5,785 nucleotides of DNA, from positions 1 through 5,785 of the forward strand of contig JAHEBR010000148.1 of the NCBI GenBank assembly GCA_024642185.1. Direction: 5' to 3'. Positions 1 to 5,785 of this stretch are shown here, in pieces. The notes beneath the pieces are model-generated. The model had not been told where the DNA came from. It made no database searches and saw nothing but the letters and a program-made list of their open reading frames with translations. The position numbers and the translations under genes were made by a program. Every line of letters begins with the position of its first letter. Within the stretch, counting starts at the first letter, position 1. The DNA is from Marivivens sp. (GTDB lineage: Bacteria; Pseudomonadota; Alphaproteobacteria; Rhodobacterales; Rhodobacteraceae).

Positions 1-257
1 GGCCCACCAGCGCCGACGAGGTCAACGCCCTCTTCAAAGCCGCCGCTGATGGCCCGCTCAAGGGCATCCTCGGCTATGAAGAGCGCCCGCTCGTCTCGGC
101 CGATTACGTCAACGACACCCGATCTTCGATCATCGACGCACCCTCGACCATGGTGGTGAACGGCACGCAGGTGAAGATTTACGCCTGGTATGACAACGAG
201 ATGGGCTATGCCCATCGGCTCGTAGACGTGGCGCTGATGGTCGGGGCCTCTCTGTGA
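1..257 (+). CDS. ArsJ-associated glyceraldehyde-3-phosphate dehydrogenase, C-terminal part (5' end outside window)
   Basis: The frame open from base 3 encodes 84 residues and ends in TGA at 255-257; the start lies left of the window. It reads as the C-terminal end of the GAPDH catalytic domain: a KGILGYEE stretch near residues 20-27, a D-T-R-S-S-I-I-D segment near 39-46, and the highly conserved WYDNE-x-GY signature near residues 62-69, followed by the terminal helix. Classical GAPDH oxidises glyceraldehyde 3-phosphate with NAD and phosphate in the cytosol. In ars operons the paralogue uses arsenate in place of phosphate to make 1-arseno-3-phosphoglycerate. The assignment to the arsenic type rests on context: the gene overlaps arsJ by 4 bp (GTGA, 254-257). 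The catalytic Cys and the NAD-binding half are not visible, so activity cannot be judged here. A housekeeping GAPDH is unlikely given the coupling to arsJ. Confidence 0.9.
   Translation, partial: PTSADEVNALFKAAADGPLKGILGYEERPLVSADYVNDTRSSIIDAPSTMVVNGTQVKIYAWYDNEMGYAHRLVDVALMVGASL
243..246 (+). promoter_or_regulatory. Weak ribosome binding site for arsJ
   Basis: GGGG lies seven bases before the GTG start codon, inside the end of the GAPDH gene. It is a weak match to the Shine-Dalgarno consensus, so translation of arsJ probably relies on coupling through the GTGA stop/start overlap at 254-257. Confidence 0.4.
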
Positions 258-1501
258 CAGCGCGGCCCGAGGGGCTTTCGGCCTATATCGCGGTGACGGC
301 CGCCTATTGGGCCTTCATGCTCACCGACGGAGCCCTGCGGATGCTGGTGCTCCTGCATTTCCACGATTTGGGCTTCAGCCCGATTCAGCTCGCCTATCTC
401 TTCGTCCTTTACGAAGTGGCGGGGATGGTGACCAACCTCTCCGCCGGCTGGATCGCCGCGCGCTTTGGCCTGACCTCGACGCTTTATGCGGGCCTCGGCC
501 TCCAGATCATGGCCCTACTGGCGCTGACGGCGCTCGATCCGGCGTGGTCGGTCACGGCCTCGGTCGCCTTCGTGATGGCGGTTCAGGGGGCGAGCGGGGT
601 CGCGAAAGACCTCGCCAAGATGTCGTCGAAATCGGCGGTGAAGCTTCTCGCGCCCAAGGATGGCGGCGGCCTCTTCCGCTGGACCGCCGCGCTGACCGGA
701 TCGAAGAACGCGGTCAAGGGCTTGGGCTTTCTCCTTGGCACAGCACTTCTGGCGACCACAGGTTTCCTCGGCGCGGTGCTCGGCATGGCGGCGGTCCTTG
801 CCGCGATCCTCATTGCCGTGTTCCTCGCCATGCCGCCGGGCCTGCCGCGTGGCACGAAGGGGGCCAAGTTTGCGGAGGTTTTCTCGCGCTCGTCCAACGT
901 CAACATCCTGTCGCTGGCGCGGGTGTTCCTGTTCGGCGCCCGCGATGTGTGGTTCGTCGTCGGCATCCCGATCTATTTCAGCGGCGTCCTCTCGGACGGC
1001 ACCGCCGCAGGCGATCGCGCAGCCTTCTTCCTGATCGGCGGTTTCATGGCGGGCTGGATCATCCTTTATGGCGCGGTGCAGGCCAGCGCCCCTCGCCTCC
1101 TTGGCGCCTCGCGCAAGAGCGAGGCCGAGCTGATCGGCACGGCCCGAACCGCAGCCCTTGCCCTTTTCGTGCTCCCCGCCCTCTTGGCGCTGGCTACCTA
1201 CCTCAGCGGCGGAGCGGCGGCTTGGCTGACCGCCACGCTGATCGCGGGCCTCCTCGCCTTCGGCGCGCTCTTTGCAGTGAACTCTTCGCTCCACTCCTAC
1301 CTGATCCTCGCCTTTTCCAAGGACGAGCAGGTGACGATGGATGTGGGCTTCTACTACATGGCGAACGCCGGCGGGCGGCTCATCGGCACGGTCTTGTCGG
1401 GGGCGACCTATCAGATCGGCGGCCTCTGGCTTTGCCTTGCAACCGCCGCCGCGATGGTGGCCGTGAGCGCGCTCGCGGTGGGGCGCCTCAAGCCCGCCTA
1501 G
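254..1501 (+). CDS. arsJ: ArsJ, MFS efflux permease for 1-arseno-3-phosphoglycerate
   Basis: This 415-residue inner-membrane protein has many hydrophobic helices, about 10-12 by eye, as expected for a major facilitator superfamily transporter. The length fits ArsJ (about 400-415). Features recalled as typical of ArsJ include the N-terminal AYWAFMLTDGALRM segment (residues 18-30), an MFS motif-A-like loop GWIAARFG (65-72), a loop with DLAKMSSKSAVK (119-130), and RVFLFGARDVWFVVG (223-237). ArsJ exports the arsenylated triose phosphate made by the GAPDH partner; the product breaks down outside the cell and releases arsenate. The GTG start at 254 overlaps the GAPDH stop (GTGA), implying translational coupling; GGGG at 243-246 is a weak Shine-Dalgarno seven bases upstream. 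A later ATG would cut into the first helix. The stop TAG (1499-1501) lies inside a CTAG shared with the convergent gene. No defect is seen. Regulation, probably by an ArsR-type repressor, would be set outside the window. Confidence 0.95.
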   Translation: MTARPEGLSAYIAVTAAYWAFMLTDGALRMLVLLHFHDLGFSPIQLAYLFVLYEVAGMVTNLSAGWIAARFGLTSTLYAGLGLQIMALLALTALDPAWSVTASVAFVMAVQGASGVAKDLAKMSSKSAVKLLAPKDGGGLFRWTAALTGSKNAVKGLGFLLGTALLATTGFLGAVLGMAAVLAAILIAVFLAMPPGLPRGTKGAKFAEVFSRSSNVNILSLARVFLFGARDVWFVVGIPIYFSGVLSDGTAAGDRAAFFLIGGFMAGWIILYGAVQASAPRLLGASRKSEAELIGTARTAALALFVLPALLALATYLSGGAAAWLTATLIAGLLAFGALFAVNSSLHSYLILAFSKDEQVTMDVGFYYMANAGGRLIGTVLSGATYQIGGLWLCLATAAAMVAVSALAVGRLKPA

Positions 1502-2484
1502 CCAAGCGCCAAGACGCTGTCCCAAAGCGCCGCTGAGACCTCGACCGTCTCACGATGCGCCCGCTGATGCGCGCCTGGCAGACGCACCTCGGGATCGGCG
1601 GCGATATGGTCAGCCACGCGCGCAATCCGGCCCTGAAAGTCGCCGCCATGGCAGGCGGGATCGATCAGGATATAGGTCTGGCCAAGGTCATGCGGCGGGC
1701 CGGTCTCGGCCTTGAGCCCCTTCACATCGAGCGAATTGACAGAGCCGGTCAGCCCCGCTGCGAGGAACTCGACCAGAAGCCCCAGCGCCCAGCCCTTGTA
1801 GCCCGCGGCACTCACAAGCGAGCCGCCGAGTGCTGCCTCGGGGTCGGTCGTCGGCACTCCGTCCTTGTCCACCGCCCAGCCGAGCGGGATCGCCTCGCCT
1901 GCCGCCTTGGCCATGGTGATCTTGCCCAGGGCCACAGCCGCGGTCGAGAAATCGGCGTGCATCGCGGGGCCGTTTGGCCCCGGCAGAGTGAAGGCAAGGG
2001 GGTTGGTGCCGATGGTCGGGAGCTTTCCCCCCGGCCCCGCGACAATGGCCGAGGCATTGGTGAAGCCGATGCCGATAAGGCCCGCGGCGGCGATCTGCTC
2101 GGTGAAGAAGCCAAGCGAGGTGCAGGTATGGGAATGGGCGATGCCAAGGGTCGCGATGCCGTTGGCCTTGGCGGCGGCGACCGCGAAAGGCAGGCCTCGG
2201 GCGAAGGCGGGCTGGGCAAAGCCAAACTTGGCATCGACCGTGACCGCGCCCGGACGGCGCTGGATCACTTCGGGATCGACCTGCCCTTTCACCCGCCCTG
2301 AGGCGAGCTGTTTGCAATAGCTTTCAAGGTAATAGAGGCCACAGATGACGTTGCCCGTCTCTTCGGCGCGGGTCACGGCACGAGCGACAGAGGCCGCCTG
2401 CCAGTCACCCGCCCCGTGCTGCCGCAGGGCTGCGCTGCTGCGGGTTTCGATCTCTTCGAGCCTCAAAGTTATCTTGTCTGCCAT
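1498..2484 (-). CDS. Ldh_2-family (malate/L-lactate dehydrogenase-like) NAD(P)H-dependent oxidoreductase
   Basis: The 328-residue protein matches the usual length of the Ldh_2 family (about 330-350), cytosolic enzymes that reduce 2-oxoacids or cyclic imines such as delta1-pyrroline- and delta1-piperideine-2-carboxylate. Family landmarks in order are an A-E-E-T-G-N segment leading to GRVKG (residues 40-67), SHTC (118-121) where others have SHHFG, the nucleotide-site GTNPLAF (159-165), DFSTAAVALGKI (178-189), a W-x-D-x-D-G-x-x-T-T-D-P segment (203-215), GYKGWALGLLVE (228-239) and a late R-L-P-G (301-304). The catalytic-region His usually found in a (T/S)HG motif is replaced: residues 47-49 read ICG. 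The substrate is therefore open, and an imine reductase for proline/pipecolate-type compounds is one possibility. The gene is last in a three-gene operon, 12 nt after the DUF3726 fusion gene. The ATG at 2484 has AGAGGG just upstream. Its TAG stop is shared, via CTAG, with arsJ on the other strand. Confidence 0.88.
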   Translation of the reverse strand: MADKITLRLEEIETRSSAALRQHGAGDWQAASVARAVTRAEETGNVICGLYYLESYCKQLASGRVKGQVDPEVIQRRPGAVTVDAKFGFAQPAFARGLPFAVAAAKANGIATLGIAHSHTCTSLGFFTEQIAAAGLIGIGFTNASAIVAGPGGKLPTIGTNPLAFTLPGPNGPAMHADFSTAAVALGKITMAKAAGEAIPLGWAVDKDGVPTTDPEAALGGSLVSAAGYKGWALGLLVEFLAAGLTGSVNSLDVKGLKAETGPPHDLGQTYILIDPACHGGDFQGRIARVADHIAADPEVRLPGAHQRAHRETVEVSAALWDSVLALG

Positions 2485-2493
2485 TCGCCCTCT
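2485..2493 (-). promoter_or_regulatory. Ribosome binding site for the Ldh_2 gene
   Basis: On the minus strand the 12-nt gap between the upstream TAG (2499-2497) and the ATG (2484-2482) contains AGAGGG at 2493-2488, three bases before the start. This purine-rich site sits where a Shine-Dalgarno sequence should be and supports the ATG at 2484. No space remains for a separate promoter, so the gene depends on the operon transcript or on a promoter inside the upstream gene. Confidence 0.65.
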
Positions 2494-2496
2494 TTC

Positions 2497-4797
2497 CTAG
2501 TCGTTGTCGTCGATCTTCGCTCCGGCATCGCTGCGCGACTGCTCGGTGGCGGGAACGGTCGTTTCCATGGCCAGCGCGGAGAGGCCGCCAACCGTGGATT
2601 TCTCAAGCGCCACGCGCGTGCCAGACTGGAGCGCGGGGCCCTGCCCGATTGGTGCCAAGATCACACGAGCTGCATTCGCCATGGCGAGGCGGGCCACATC
2701 CCCTTTAATGCCACCTGAACCGACCGAAACCGATCCCCCTTCAAAGCCAAGCTCAACACCCCCCGCCCCTGCGATCCGCGCGAGAAATGGCAGCAGAAGC
2801 ATCGGCGCAGCGACAGGGCCGACTTCAATCACGGATCGCAACTGACCCAGGTCGGACAGTGCCGCGCCAAGATGGATCGGGCATAGCGGTTCGGAGGATT
2901 GCGGTTCAAGCAGCGCGAGCGACGGTGGCACGGAGGCGGGCCGATCCTTGGCGGCAAGAAGGTGATGCAAGAGCGTGGTCGGCCCGTCCACCCCATGGGC
3001 CGCCAACCACCGCGTCGCCTGCCCGGCCTCTTCGGCAAGGCCCCAGTCGAGCCCCGCACCGCGCGCGGCCTTGAAGCACAGGCTTTCGACCTCGTTGTCG
3101 GACAGCGCAATCCCGTCGGGCGAGGCTGCGCCCGCGCCGCCGAGGTCCATCACCCCATCGCCTTGCGACATTTCGGACAGATGCGGCTCGCCCTGAAAGA
3201 GGCTGATGCGCACCCATTTATCCGACCGTGGATCAAACCGGCTGGCCCCGAAGAAGGCGAGCTTGCAGCGCATGATGTCGATGGGGAGCATTTCTGCGGC
3301 AAGGAGGTTGTCCTGCACCTCGGCAAAAGGGTGGCTGGCGGCGATCTGTGCGCGGCGCGCCATCAAGCGCTGATCGGGCCGGGCGAGGAGAAACTCGGCC
3401 AGCGTGGCTTCATCGGCCCAAACGCGAAGAGCGGCGTGCAGCTCGAAGGCCAGCTTGGCGATGCCGAGGGGCTGTTCGCGCTCGGCTCCGGCTTCGCCCT
3501 GACGGTCGCCCAAACGCGGCTCGAGTTTTTCTTCCGAGACATACCAGAATCGGGCGGCGCTTTCGGGCTTGGTAAAATCAATCGCAAGCGCCCAGTCATA
3601 GTGCTTTTCAAGGAGCGCCCTCAGAGCGCCGACACTCATCCCCCCGTCGATACGGAAAGAGGCCGCCTCATCGGCGCTCATCGTGGCGGCGAGATCGTCG
3701 ATCACCGCCCCATGTGGCTCGAGGATCAGCGCCAGCAGCGCCTCCTGCCCCTCGAGAGACAGGCCCTGCCCCCAGCGCCAGAGCCGATCCCAAGGGTGGC
3801 TGTCGGTGCCCGGAAAGGCCTCTGTCCGCGCGTCAATTCTCTCAAGGTCGTGGCGCAACTCGCCCAGTTTGCAGACCTGTTTGCTGTGTTCCGACCGCCA
3901 AAGGCCCGCGTTTTCAATCGCGTCCAGAAGCGCCACCCGAAATTCGGCAACCTCTTTGGCGCCAGCCTGCGGCAAGGCCCTGACGCGGGCGAGGGCCTCT
4001 TCCTTTGCCGCCATCCAGTTGTTGAGAAGAACCGGATGCCGCACAAGGAACGGCGCCATGCCAAGGCCGGTCGAGTTGCCGACGCCCAAGCTGCGGCGCA
4101 TCGATTTCTCAAGGCGCGCCGCTTTTGCCCCGCCCCTCACCGCCGCCAGATGTTCGGCAAGGTCGACCGTAAACTCGCGGGTGAGCCAGACCGAAAGCAT
4201 CTCGGCCTGAAACGGAGCCGCCATTTCAGGCCGGTCCGCTATCACAGCGCGGTCGGCGGCGCCGAACTTGCCCGAGCCGTAGACGGCGGTCGTCCGCATC
4301 AGATAGCCCACCGCCTCGACCTCGTCGGGATCGGGCTGCTGCCCCTCGGCCAGACGCGCGACCACATGATCGAAAAGCCGCACCGAACGGTTGGCGCGGC
4401 TGAGGGAAAGCTCGCTCGGCCCGACCCGGCCCGCCTCTTGCAAGGGAACGTTGGCTTCCAGCCGGTCAAGGTCGGCCCGCGTCGGCTCGCCATCGAAAAG
4501 GGCAAAGGTCGCGTCCCAGCGGGTGGCGATCACCCGGTCCGACCGCATCTCGGGCGGCAGATCGTGGGCGAAGGCCACAAGGCAATAGCTCCGCTCCGGC
4601 CCCTTGGCGCGATAGACGGCGCGGCCAACGCCCTGCGCGTCGATCTCCCAGACCGGGCGATCAAAGCGCCAACCCTCATCCCGCATCCGCCGCAGCATCA
4701 CCCGCAGGAAGGAAAGGCGCGTGGGATGGGCCGAGCCCATCCGCGCCATGCGCATCACCTCGGATGGCGGACGGCGGAAACTTTCGTCGGCGCTCAT
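2497..4797 (-). CDS. Two-part protein: unrecognised N-terminal region (about 550 aa) joined to a DUF3726-like C-terminal domain
   Basis: The 766-residue product has no signal peptide or membrane helix that I can see and is probably cytosolic. Residues 1 to about 550 match no family I can name. They are rich in Arg, Leu, Ala, Glu and Trp and look mostly helical. Notable stretches are a basic start (R-M-A-R-M-G-S-A-H near 16-24), a Gly-rich GVGNSTGLGMAPF (238-250) followed by RHPVLLNNW (253-261), and HPWDRLWRWGQG (334-345). After a short Gly/Ala/Pro linker (about 551-563), residues 566-600 (SDNEVESLCFKAARGAG, WGLAEEAG, RWLAAHG) resemble the start of DUF3726, a domain of unknown function, which would run to the C-terminus. 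The ATG at 4797 is preferred over upstream in-frame ATGs: it overlaps the dipeptidase-like stop as ATGA and has GGAAGG six bases upstream. The two parts may descend from adjacent genes, because Met550 lies at a near-TGATG junction. Function is unknown; the operon suggests a role with the M19-like and Ldh_2 proteins. Confidence 0.8.
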   Translation of the reverse strand: MSADESFRRPPSEVMRMARMGSAHPTRLSFLRVMLRRMRDEGWRFDRPVWEIDAQGVGRAVYRAKGPERSYCLVAFAHDLPPEMRSDRVIATRWDATFALFDGEPTRADLDRLEANVPLQEAGRVGPSELSLSRANRSVRLFDHVVARLAEGQQPDPDEVEAVGYLMRTTAVYGSGKFGAADRAVIADRPEMAAPFQAEMLSVWLTREFTVDLAEHLAAVRGGAKAARLEKSMRRSLGVGNSTGLGMAPFLVRHPVLLNNWMAAKEEALARVRALPQAGAKEVAEFRVALLDAIENAGLWRSEHSKQVCKLGELRHDLERIDARTEAFPGTDSHPWDRLWRWGQGLSLEGQEALLALILEPHGAVIDDLAATMSADEAASFRIDGGMSVGALRALLEKHYDWALAIDFTKPESAARFWYVSEEKLEPRLGDRQGEAGAEREQPLGIAKLAFELHAALRVWADEATLAEFLLARPDQRLMARRAQIAASHPFAEVQDNLLAAEMLPIDIMRCKLAFFGASRFDPRSDKWVRISLFQGEPHLSEMSQGDGVMDLGGAGAASPDGIALSDNEVESLCFKAARGAGLDWGLAEEAGQATRWLAAHGVDGPTTLLHHLLAAKDRPASVPPSLALLEPQSSEPLCPIHLGAALSDLGQLRSVIEVGPVAAPMLLLPFLARIAGAGGVELGFEGGSVSVGSGGIKGDVARLAMANAARVILAPIGQGPALQSGTRVALEKSTVGGLSALAMETTVPATEQSRSDAGAKIDDND

Positions 4798-5780
4798 GCC
4801 GCGCCTTCCGGGCCGAAACTTTGGGCAAAGAACCGCATCCAGTTGCCTCCCATGATCCCTGCCACCTCGGCCTCGCTCATGCCGATCTCTCTCAATCCCG
4901 CGGCGATCCAACCGAAATCACGGTTGTCGCCAAACCAGTCGGGCATCGGCGGAAAGCCCGGCGCATCGGCGCTGCCTTCGCCATAGTCGATGGCCTTGGT
5001 CCAGCGGCCCACCCGCATCCATTCGACGATACTATCGGGCTGATCCTGACAGAGATCGCTGCCGATCCCGACATGTCCCGGCCCCATCACGTCAACCGCC
5101 CGCGCCGCCATTTCGCAGAAATCCTCGAGGCTACACGCGCTCCCGCCCTTCAGGTGATGGGGATAGAGCGACAGGCCCAGCATCCCGCCGCTTTCCGCCA
5201 GCGCCTTCAGAACTGCGTCGGACTTGTTGCGCCGTGCGGGATGCCAGCTTGCCGGATTGGCGTGGGTGATGGCGATGGGGCGGGTCGAATGTTCGATCGC
5301 CTCAAGCGTCGAGCGCTCGCCCGAATGGCTCATATCGACAACCATGCCCACCCGGTTCATCTCGGCCACCACCTCGCGGCCCATGCGCGTCAGGCCGCCA
5401 TCTTCGGCCTCATAACAGCCGGTCGCAAGGAGCGATTGGTTGTTGTAGGTGAGCTGCATGAACCGCATTCCCAGCCGATGCAAAACCTCGACAAGGCCGA
5501 TATCATCCTCGATGCACGACGGGTTCTGCGAGCCGAAGAAGATCGCAGTGCGGCCGGTCTGGCGGGCGATCTCGATGTCGGCGGCGGAGAAGCCCTGAAA
5601 GATCAGGTCGGGATAGCGCTCGAACCAGCGGTTCCAGCGCTCGATATTGAGAACCGTCTCGCGAAATGTCTCATGGTAGGTAATGGTCACATGAACCGCA
5701 TCGACCCCGCCTGCGCGCATCTGGCGGAAGATCTTTTCCGACCAGTTGGCATATTGCAGACCGTCGATCAGCGGGTTCAT
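4794..5780 (-). CDS. M19 'membrane dipeptidase'-family protein with altered metal site
   Basis: The 328-residue protein has the TIM-barrel layout of peptidase M19 (renal/membrane dipeptidase): IDG at 5-7, a strand ending in FFG (81-83), LGMRFMQLTYN (103-113), VDMSH (148-152), ITHANP (171-176), RRNKSD (183-188), and GIGSDLCQD (238-246). His152 and His173 correspond to zinc ligands, and Asp242 to the conserved late Asp. The usual HxD after I-D-G is L8-Q9-Y10, and the bridging Glu position is Q85 in GSQNP. From memory this resembles the M19 proteins next to dimethylglycine-dehydrogenase genes in Pseudomonas (PA5396 type), which were named dipeptidases by homology. No signal peptide is seen, so it should be cytosolic. 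The ATG at 5780 gives a start directly before the conserved I-D-G; only five bases precede it, so the ribosome site and any longer start cannot be seen. It is the first visible gene of the operon and overlaps the next by ATGA. Confidence 0.85.
   Translation of the reverse strand: MNPLIDGLQYANWSEKIFRQMRAGGVDAVHVTITYHETFRETVLNIERWNRWFERYPDLIFQGFSAADIEIARQTGRTAIFFGSQNPSCIEDDIGLVEVLHRLGMRFMQLTYNNQSLLATGCYEAEDGGLTRMGREVVAEMNRVGMVVDMSHSGERSTLEAIEHSTRPIAITHANPASWHPARRNKSDAVLKALAESGGMLGLSLYPHHLKGGSACSLEDFCEMAARAVDVMGPGHVGIGSDLCQDQPDSIVEWMRVGRWTKAIDYGEGSADAPGFPPMPDWFGDNRDFGWIAAGLREIGMSEAEVAGIMGGNWMRFFAQSFGPEGAA
4804..4809 (-). promoter_or_regulatory. Ribosome binding site fixing the start of the 766-aa gene
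   Basis: GGAAGG on the minus strand (4809-4804) lies six bases before the ATG at 4797-4795, within the last codons of the M19-like gene. Together with the ATGA stop/start overlap (4797-4794) it decides in favour of this start over the upstream in-frame ATG at 4911, which would add 38 Arg/Gly-rich residues read from another gene's frame. Confidence 0.75.
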
Positions 5781-5785
5781 TCCGG

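Noticed and set aside
307..1536. A 409-codon + strand frame and a 336-codon - strand frame over arsJ
   Set aside because: Both are Arg/Gly/His-rich shadows of arsJ, which has clear transporter sequence and a coupled start.
1534..1552. Inverted repeat TGAGAC / GTCTCA with a 7-nt loop, 33 nt past the arsJ stop, as a terminator
   Set aside because: The stem is only 6 bp, no T-run follows, and it lies inside Ldh_2 codons; it is too weak to call.
1555..2301. A 248-codon + strand frame inside the Ldh_2 gene
   Set aside because: It is a low-complexity, charge-rich translation opposite a gene with good family motifs, and no ribosome site supports it.
3652..3681. MSADE-x-x-SFR at residues 373-382 echoes the N-terminus MSADESFR of the same protein
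   Set aside because: Only about 11 bases are identical and similarity does not extend beyond; likely chance rather than a duplication or a second start.
4261..4284. GSGK at residues 175-178 of the 766-aa protein as a Walker A nucleotide site
   Set aside because: There is no Gly at the first P-loop position and no Ser/Thr after the Lys (Phe follows), so the motif is incomplete.
4798..4911. N-terminal extension of the 766-aa protein by 38 residues to the ATG at 4911
   Set aside because: The extension is read from the M19-like coding sequence in another frame and is Arg/Gly-rich; the ATGA overlap and GGAAGG site favour 4797.
2899..4986. A 695-codon open frame on the + strand, opposite the fusion gene
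   Set aside because: Its product is rich in Arg, Pro, Gly, His and Ala with no recognisable domain. It runs antisense across the fusion gene and into the M19-like gene. Long antisense frames are common in GC-rich DNA.

Overview
The window is high-GC and gene-dense, with 4-bp start/stop overlaps and G/C-rich third codon positions. This fits an alphaproteobacterium, plausibly of the Rhodobacter/Roseobacter group. That assignment rests on gene style and the types of gene present; there is no rRNA or other marker. Five protein-coding genes fill almost the whole window, in two convergent blocks. I see no RNA gene, insertion sequence, CRISPR array or long non-coding stretch.

Left block, + strand (1-1501): the 3' end of an arsenic-type glyceraldehyde-3-phosphate dehydrogenase gene overlaps arsJ by 4 bp (GTGA). 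In the known system the dehydrogenase joins arsenate to a triose phosphate, giving 1-arseno-3-phosphoglycerate. ArsJ exports this unstable product, which then falls apart outside the cell. The pair therefore forms an arsenate-efflux route. Any arsR or other ars genes would lie to the left of the window.

Right block, - strand (5780 down to 1498): three genes lie head to tail. They are an M19 'membrane dipeptidase'-like protein, a 766-residue protein with a large unrecognised N-terminal region joined to a C-terminal DUF3726 domain, and an Ldh_2-family NAD(P)H-dependent oxidoreductase. The first two overlap by ATGA and the third starts 12 nt after the second, so they look like one translationally coupled operon. 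Its promoter and probably further genes lie beyond the right edge. The M19 protein lacks three of the five usual zinc ligands, and the Ldh_2 protein lacks the usual His of its N-terminal (T/S)HG motif. Both are therefore probably specialised subfamily members. By analogy with M19 proteins next to dimethylglycine/betaine genes and Ldh_2 imine reductases, the operon may serve catabolism of an N-methylated or cyclic amino acid. That is a hypothesis only.

The blocks meet tail to tail at a single CTAG (1498-1501) that provides the TAG stop of both arsJ and the Ldh_2 gene. The most unusual points are the fusion protein, whose junction sits on a four-G run where one base fewer would restore a TGATG stop/start overlap, and the uncharacterised three-gene cassette as a whole.
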